Below, in pieces: positions 24,695-29,846 of a stretch of 29,846 nt of DNA (position 1 is the stretch's first letter; every line of letters starts with the position of its first letter). The notes under the pieces are model-generated. The model did not search any database, was not told where the DNA came from, and was given only the letters and a program-made list of their open reading frames with translations. The DNA is from an uncultured Polymorphobacter sp. (lineage in GTDB: Bacteria; Pseudomonadota; Alphaproteobacteria; Sphingomonadales; Sphingomonadaceae): the NCBI GenBank assembly GCA_937871645.1, contig CALMPZ010000460.1, positions 1 to 29,846 on the forward strand, written 5' to 3'. Position numbers and translations under genes: made by a program.

Positions 24695-27600
24695 CTAAGC
24701 TGCAGCGCGTTGCGCCACGCCGGGCCAGCGCGCCCAGAGTTCGGCAGCCTTGGCCTTGGCTTCTTCAGCCGCCTTGGCCTTGACCGGCCCGAAGCCGCGC
24801 ACACCGAGCGGCAGTGCGGCGATTTCATTGGCCAGCGCGGCGTTATCGGCGTTCAAACCGGCAAGCAGTTTTTCCACATCGGCTTCATACTCGCCAATCG
24901 CGGCGCGTTCCTCGCGGCGTTCTTCGCTGTAGCCGAAGATATCGAACGCCGTGCCGCGCAGGCCCTTCATCTTGGCGAGCAGCCCGAATGCATTGAAGAT
25001 CCACGGGCCGAAGCTGTACTTCTTCGGACGACCGGTGGCGGGGTCGAGCTTGGCGAAGATCGGCGGCGACAGCTGCACCTTGGCCGAGCCGCCGCTGAAC
25101 TGCGCGTCGAACGCGGCGCGGAAACGCCCGTCGCTGTACAGGCGCCCGACTTCATATTCGTCCTTGTACGCCATCAGCTTGTACATCGAACGCGCCACGG
25201 TTTCGGCGAGCACGTCATTGCCGCTTGCCCGCACGCGCGCCACCAAAGTGTTGAAGCGCGCGGCGTAGTTGGCGTCCTGATACGCGGTCAGGTCGGCGAT
25301 GCGGCGCGCGACGATGTCGTCGAGACTGGTCGCCGGCGGCGGCAGTGCCGGACCGCGTGCGGCCTCGACCATTTCCAGCACCTTCGCCGGGCTGTGCGCC
25401 AGCAGGCGCCCCAGCGCGAAGGCGCGCTTGTTGAACGGGATCGCCACGCCGTTGAGGTCGATCGCCGCCTCGATGCTTTCGCGCTTCAGCGGGATCAGCC
25501 CCTGCTGCCAGGCAAAGCCCATCAGCAGGATGTTGGCGCCGATGGCGTCACCGAGCAGCACCGTCGCGATGGTATCGGCGGCGATGAAGCTGGTGGCGTT
25601 GGGGTTCGACGCGTTGCGAATGGCCTTTTCGACCGCCTTCGAGCGGAAATCCAAGTCGCGGTTGCGCGCGAAATCGGCGGTCGGCGCAATCTCGCCGTTC
25701 GCCACCACGGCGGTGCGGTTGGGTAACATCAGCGTCTGGCAGGCGCGGTCGGCGGCGACCACCGCGTCGCACGCCAGCACCAGGTCGGCGCCGCCGGCGA
25801 TGATGCGCGGGGAGAGCAGGTCGTCGTCGTGTTCGGCGAGGCGCACATGGCTGTAAACCGCGCCGCCCTTCTGCGCGAGGCCGGCCATGTCGGCGGTCGT
25901 CGCGGCCTTGCCCTCAAGGTAGCCGGCGGTGCCGAGCAGCGCCGACACGGTCAGCACGCCGGTGCCGCCTATGCCGGTGACCATGATGTTGTAGCCGTCG
26001 CTGGGCGAGGCAATAACGGGGTCGGGCACGGCGCTGAGGTCGATGGTATCGACCGCCTTGGCCTTGCGGATCACACCGCCAGAAACCGTGACAAAGCTCG
26101 GGCAGAAGCCCTTGAGGCAGCTGTAATCCTTGTTGCAACTCGACTGGTTGATCTTGCGCTTGCGGCCGAATTCGGTCTCGACCGGCTCGATGCTGACGCA
26201 GTTCGATTGCACCGAGCAGTCGCCGCAGCCTTCGCAGACGGCTGCGTTGATGAAGACGCGCTGGTCGGGGTCGGCCATCAATTTCCGCTTGCGCCGGCGG
26301 CGCTTTTCGGCGGCGCAGGTCTGGTCGAAAATGATGACCGTGCAGCCCGGCGTGCCCCGCATTTCGTCCTGCACCGCGGGCAGCGCCGAACGGTCATACA
26401 GCGGCACGCCGTCGGGCAATTTGACGCCGTCGTAGCGCGACAGGTCCTCGGTCAGCACGACGACCTTTTTGGCGTGTTCGGCAACCATCTGCGCGGCAAT
26501 CATCGGCACGGTCAGCTCGCCGTCGTGCGTCTGGCCGCCGGTCATGGCGACCGCGTCATTGTACAAAATCTTGTAAGTGATGTTGACCTTGGCGGCGATC
26601 GACGCGCGCACCGCGAGCAGGCCCGAATGGAAATAAGTGCCGTCGCCAAGGTTGGCGAACACGTGGTTTTCGGTGGTGAACGGCGCTTCGCCGACCCAGG
26701 TCACGCCTTCGCCGCCCATCTGCGTGAAGGTTTCGGCGCGGTCCATCCACAGTGCCATGATGTGGCAGCCGATGCCCGCGAGTGCGCGCGAGCCTTCGGG
26801 GGGCTTGGTCGAGGTGTTGTGCGGGCAGCCCGAGCAGAAATACGGCGGGCGCTTGATCGGCACGTCGTACGCGGCGGCCTTGGCGTCCTGATCGGTGAAG
26901 AACGCCAGCTTCGCGCGGATTGCGTCGGTGTCGTAATATTTCTGGATGCGCGCCGCGACGATGTGCGCGATGACGCCGGGCGACAGCTCGTTGTCGGGCG
27001 ACAGCAGCCATTCGCCGTTCTCGTCATGCTTGCCGACAACGCGCGGGCGCACGGCCTCGCGCCAGTTGTAAAGCTGCCAGCGCAACTGATGTTCGATGAA
27101 CTCGCGCTTTTCCTCGATGACGAGGACTTCCTCCAGGCCTTCGGCAAACGCGCGGATGCCGTCGGGTTCAAGCGGCCAGGGCATCCCGACCTTGTAGACG
27201 CGCAGGCCGATCTGCGACGCGACATTGGCGTCGATGCCGAGCTCGTCGAGCGCTTCCATCGTGTCGGCATAGGCCTTGCCGGTGGTGACGATGCCGAAGC
27301 GCGGTTTGGGCGTGTCCCAGATGACGCGGTCGATCTTGTTGGCCTTGGCAAACGCCAGCGCGGCAAAGCCCTTGTAGCGCTGCAGACGGGTGTCTTCCTC
27401 GCGCCAGATGTCGCCGCCGCGGATGTGAATGCCGCCTTCGGGGAAGTCGAACGGCGGCAGGATGATCGGATTCCACTCGTTCGCCAGATCGACGGTGGCC
27501 GATGTTTCGACCGTGTCGGCGGTGGCCTTGAAGCCGACCCACGTGCCGGCAAATCGGCTCATCGCCAGCCCGAGCAGGCCGTATTCGACGAATTCATGCA

Positions 27601-28132
27601 CCGATGCCGGGGCGAGGAACGGCACGAACGCCGCCTGGAAATTATGGTCGGACTGGTGGGGCAGGGTGGAGGACTTGGCGCCATGGTCATCGCCGACAAT
27701 CGCCAGCACGCCGCCGTTGGGCGAAGTGCCCGCAGCGTTGGCGTGCTTCAGAACGTCCATCGCGCGGTCGAGGCCGGGGCCCTTGCCGTACCAGATGCCG
27801 AACACGCCATCGACGGTGGCACCGGGGCGCATGCCGACATGCTGCGTGCCCCAGACGGCGGTGGCGCCGAGTTCCTCGTTGACGCCGGGCTGGAAGATGA
27901 TGTTTTCGGCCGCGAGCAGCTTTTTCGCGCGCCACAGTTCCTGGTCGTAGGTGCCGAGCGGCGAGCCGCGATAGCCCGATATGAAGCCGCCGGTATTGAG
28001 CCCCGCCGCCTTGTCGCGCGCGCGCTGCACCAGCGGCAACCGCACCAGCGCTTGCACGCCCGACAGGAAAATACGCCCCTCGGTGTGCGTGTATTTGTCG
28101 TCGAGCGATACGGGCGGCAAGCCAGCGACCAT
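24695..28132 (-). CDS. Indolepyruvate:ferredoxin oxidoreductase, fused subunits
   Basis: 1145 residues. Oxidatively decarboxylates aryl or branched 2-oxo acids to acyl-CoA with ferredoxin, at the end of aromatic amino-acid transamination. N-terminal pyrimidine-binding-type domain (GFISGYRGSPLGTYD, GVNEELGATAVWG). The thiamine-diphosphate domain follows in the middle (GIGCHIMALWMD, GEGVTWVGEAPF, NLGDGTYFHSG, ILYNDAVAMTGGQ). A short cysteine-rich segment (CEGCGDCSVQSNCVSIEP...CNKDYSC) is a probable Fe-S site, and then comes the gamma-type domain (TGIGGTGVLTVSALLGTA). This one-chain architecture is the common proteobacterial form. ATG 28132 has GAGGGAA about 8 nt upstream. A perfect dyad at 28153-28171 lies just upstream and is a likely operator. 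Transcribed as a single gene. Confidence 0.93.
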   Translation of the reverse strand: MVAGLPPVSLDDKYTHTEGRIFLSGVQALVRLPLVQRARDKAAGLNTGGFISGYRGSPLGTYDQELWRAKKLLAAENIIFQPGVNEELGATAVWGTQHVGMRPGATVDGVFGIWYGKGPGLDRAMDVLKHANAAGTSPNGGVLAIVGDDHGAKSSTLPHQSDHNFQAAFVPFLAPASVHEFVEYGLLGLAMSRFAGTWVGFKATADTVETSATVDLANEWNPIILPPFDFPEGGIHIRGGDIWREEDTRLQRYKGFAALAFAKANKIDRVIWDTPKPRFGIVTTGKAYADTMEALDELGIDANVASQIGLRVYKVGMPWPLEPDGIRAFAEGLEEVLVIEEKREFIEHQLRWQLYNWREAVRPRVVGKHDENGEWLLSPDNELSPGVIAHIVAARIQKYYDTDAIRAKLAFFTDQDAKAAAYDVPIKRPPYFCSGCPHNTSTKPPEGSRALAGIGCHIMALWMDRAETFTQMGGEGVTWVGEAPFTTENHVFANLGDGTYFHSGLLAVRASIAAKVNITYKILYNDAVAMTGGQTHDGELTVPMIAAQMVAEHAKKVVVLTEDLSRYDGVKLPDGVPLYDRSALPAVQDEMRGTPGCTVIIFDQTCAAEKRRRRKRKLMADPDQRVFINAAVCEGCGDCSVQSNCVSIEPVETEFGRKRKINQSSCNKDYSCLKGFCPSFVTVSGGVIRKAKAVDTIDLSAVPDPVIASPSDGYNIMVTGIGGTGVLTVSALLGTAGYLEGKAATTADMAGLAQKGGAVYSHVRLAEHDDDLLSPRIIAGGADLVLACDAVVAADRACQTLMLPNRTAVVANGEIAPTADFARNRDLDFRSKAVEKAIRNASNPNATSFIAADTIATVLLGDAIGANILLMGFAWQQGLIPLKRESIEAAIDLNGVAIPFNKRAFALGRLLAHSPAKVLEMVEAARGPALPPPATSLDDIVARRIADLTAYQDANYAARFNTLVARVRASGNDVLAETVARSMYKLMAYKDEYEVGRLYSDGRFRAAFDAQFSGGSAKVQLSPPIFAKLDPATGRPKKYSFGPWIFNAFGLLAKMKGLRGTAFDIFGYSEERREERAAIGEYEADVEKLLAGLNADNAALANEIAALPLGVRGFGPVKAKAAEEAKAKAAELWARWPGVAQRAAA

Positions 28133-28152
28133 CAGTTATTCCCTCAATTAAT

Positions 28153-28171
28153 AGGTCAGCTATACTGACCT
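28153..28171. promoter_or_regulatory. Perfect dyad operator upstream of the oxidoreductase gene
   Basis: AGGTCAG and CTGACCT are perfect 7-bp arms around CTATA. The site ends 21 bp before the ATG at 28132 on the minus strand, so it would overlap the transcription start or leader. The form suits a dimeric TetR, MarR or GntR-type repressor. No regulator gene lies in the window, and the site could alternatively serve the divergent cydA gene. Confidence 0.6.
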
Positions 28172-28338
28172 TTAAGGCAATTCGCAAGCTGCAGTTTACG
28201 CGGCTTGGGCGCGCGCGGCTACTGCCGCGAATGTCGCGTTGCGGTGCGGCGTGACTGCGACATCGCGGGCGCCGCCGGGCATGGCGACAGCAGCGGCAAA
28301 GGCCTATTGAGACGCATCGCGACTCGAGGAAAACGCGC

Positions 28339-29739
28339 ATGTTCGACCAGTTCGCTGCCGTGGATCTTGCGCGGGCGCAGTTCGCCTTCACCGTGACGTT
28401 TCATTTCATCTTTCCGTCGTTCAGCATCGGGCTGGCGAGCTACCTCGCGGTGCTCGAAGCGCGCTGGCTGTGGACGGGGCGCAGCGTCTATCTCGACGTG
28501 TTCAAATACTGGCTGAAAATCTTCGCGCTGGTGTTCGGCATGGGTGTCGTGTCGGGCATCGTCATGGCGTATCAGTTCGGCACCAACTGGTCGGTATTCT
28601 CCGACAAGGCGGGGCCGGTGATCGGGCCGCTGATGGCGTATGAAGTGCTCACCGCTTTCTTTCTCGAGGCCGGCTTCCTCGGCGTCATGTTGTTCGGCAT
28701 GGAGCGTGTCGGCAAGCGGCTGCATTTCCTGGCGACGCTGATGGTCGCGGTCGGCACGGCGATTTCGGCGTTCTGGATCATTTCGGTCAACAGCTGGATG
28801 CAGACGCCGGTTGGCTTCGGCATCAACGCGGCGGGGCAGTTCACGCCTGACGACTGGCTCGCCATTATCTTCAACCCGAGCATGCCGTACCGGCTCGTCC
28901 ACACCGTGCTTGCGGCCTATCTGACGACGGCGCTGGTCGTTGGCGGGGTGGGGGCGTGGCACTTGCTCCACGAAAAAGCCAATGCTCAGGGGGCCAATGC
29001 CGGCGCGCGCGTCATGTTCTCGATGGCGATGTGGATGATGGTAGTGGTTGCACCCTTGCAGATTGTCGCCGGCGACGCGCACGGCCTCAACACGCTGAAG
29101 CACCAGCCAGCCAAGATCGCGGCGATGGAGGGCCACTACCAAAGCTGGCCTGACGGCGCGCCGCTGATCCTGTTCGGCGTGCCCGACCAGGACGCCGGGG
29201 TGATGCGCGATGCTGTCGAAATCCCCAAGCTCGGCTCGCTGATCCTGAAGCACGATCCGGACGCGCCGCTCGCCGGGCTCGACGCCTTTCCGCGCAATCA
29301 ATGGCCGCGCGTGTCGATCGTGTTCTGGACGTTCCGCATCATGGTGGCGATCGGCTTCGGCATGGTTTTGCTCGGGGTGTGGAGCCTGTGGGCGCGCATG
29401 AAGGGCCGGCTGCACGACGCGCGCTGGCTGCAGCGGTTTGCGCTGCTGATGTCGCCGATGGGTTTTGTCGCGGTCACCGCAGGATGGATCACCACCGAAG
29501 TCGGGCGCCAGCCGTGGACGGTGTACGGCTTGCTCCGCACCGGCGCCAGCCATTCGCCGCTCGATGCGCCGGCGGTGGCGCTGTCGCTGCTGGCGTTCGT
29601 CATCGTCTATTTCGCGACGTTCGGTGCGGGGATTTTCTACATCCTCAAGCTGATGGCGCGGCCGCCGCACCCGTCAGAATCGGGGCTGAGCCACGACGTG
29701 CCACTGCGCGCCGCCGGCATCACGCCGATCGAGGTTTAG
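28339..29739 (+). CDS. cydA: Cytochrome bd-type ubiquinol oxidase subunit I (cyanide-insensitive, short Q-loop)
   Basis: 466 residues, integral inner-membrane subunit holding the haems and the quinol site. His22 (FTVTFHFIFPSF), His188 (YRLVHTVLAAYL) and Met335 (FWTFRIMVAIG) match the haem ligands His19, His186 and Met393 of E. coli. The proton-path glutamates are in AYEVLTAFFLEAGFLG. GDAHGLNTLKHQPAKIAAMEG keeps the Lys and Glu of the Q-loop, and GRQPWTVYG is the bd signature. The short length shows a short Q-loop, typical of the CioA branch. Start ATG 28339 with GAGGAAAA upstream. cydB follows 10 nt downstream. The enzyme gives oxygen consumption at low O2 or under respiratory inhibitors. Confidence 0.95.
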   Translation: MFDQFAAVDLARAQFAFTVTFHFIFPSFSIGLASYLAVLEARWLWTGRSVYLDVFKYWLKIFALVFGMGVVSGIVMAYQFGTNWSVFSDKAGPVIGPLMAYEVLTAFFLEAGFLGVMLFGMERVGKRLHFLATLMVAVGTAISAFWIISVNSWMQTPVGFGINAAGQFTPDDWLAIIFNPSMPYRLVHTVLAAYLTTALVVGGVGAWHLLHEKANAQGANAGARVMFSMAMWMMVVVAPLQIVAGDAHGLNTLKHQPAKIAAMEGHYQSWPDGAPLILFGVPDQDAGVMRDAVEIPKLGSLILKHDPDAPLAGLDAFPRNQWPRVSIVFWTFRIMVAIGFGMVLLGVWSLWARMKGRLHDARWLQRFALLMSPMGFVAVTAGWITTEVGRQPWTVYGLLRTGASHSPLDAPAVALSLLAFVIVYFATFGAGIFYILKLMARPPHPSESGLSHDVPLRAAGITPIEV

Positions 29740-29749
29740 GGGGGCTGCC

Positions 29750-29846
29750 ATGGACATCACCGTCATCTGGGCGTTCCTGATCGCCACCGCGGTCTTCTTG
29801 TATGTCGTGCTCGACGGCTTCGACCTTGGCGTCGGCATATTGTTTC
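29750..29846 (+). CDS. cydB: Cytochrome bd-type ubiquinol oxidase subunit II, N-terminal part (runs off the window)
   Basis: The first 32 residues are visible: MDITVIWAFLIATAVFLYVV, then LDGFDLGVGILF. The LDGFDLGVG motif in helix 1 is diagnostic for CydB/CioB. The start ATG at 29750 has AGGGGGG 5-6 nt upstream and lies 10 nt after the cydA stop, so the two subunits are cotranscribed. The remainder, and any small third subunit or cydDC genes, lie outside the window. Confidence 0.93.
   Translation, partial: MDITVIWAFLIATAVFLYVVLDGFDLGVGILF

Noticed and set aside
25829..28168. A 779-codon plus-strand open frame
   Set aside because: It is antisense to the indolepyruvate oxidoreductase gene; long open shadow frames are normal in GC-rich DNA and the translation matches no family.

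Overview
The window looks like chromosomal DNA of a GC-rich alphaproteobacterium, most likely a sphingomonad. Three complete secreted proteins end in the VPEPxxWAxM + hydrophobic helix + Arg-cluster tail (PEPxxWA-CTERM) typical of that order, and the housekeeping genes (miaA/serB, gatCAB, ruvX, pyrB with a non-catalytic pyrC) have an alphaproteobacterial look. No phage, plasmid, IS, CRISPR array, rRNA or tRNA was recognised.

Layout. 1-1501: a truncated secreted protein and a GDSL esterase with a PEPxxWA tail, both on the minus strand. 1613-4866: miaA (-) head to head with serB (+), whose start codons share one CATG, then a DUF4403 envelope protein. 4867-5068: a convergent gap with three direct repeats of exactly 35-bp period. 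5069-7012: a PlsC-like acyltransferase and an acyltransferase-3 gene broken by an in-frame TGA. 7354-12641: gatC-gatA-gtrA, an OafA-type acyltransferase and gatB, all minus, so gatCA is separated from gatB by two envelope-type genes. 12742-13824: an exported alpha/beta hydrolase. 13901-17487 (-): a PEPxxWA protein, a D-aminoacylase-like protein with altered metal ligands, and a zincin resembling the anthrax lethal-factor catalytic domain. 17819-23651 (+): DUF3089 hydrolase, ruvX, pyrB, pyrC-like, a Sel1/SPOR protein and a MAPEG protein, several overlapping by 1-4 nt. 24014-24604: another PEPxxWA protein behind a Fur-like box. 24695-28132 (-): a fused indolepyruvate:ferredoxin oxidoreductase. 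28339-end (+): cydA and the start of cydB of a cyanide-insensitive-type bd oxidase.

The most notable signals are regulatory. Two sites match the full sigma-54 -24/-12 consensus (344-358 and 17579-17593, minus strand). Each lies 65-80 nt plus leader upstream of a minus-strand exported protein, which suggests RpoN control of a sorting-domain surface regulon. Two copies of a nested palindromic element lie at gene 3' ends (13828-13897 and 19442-19560). Two amidohydrolase-superfamily proteins (pyrC-like and D-aminoacylase-like) have lost canonical metal-binding motifs. Everything here comes from reading the sequence; no database search was run.
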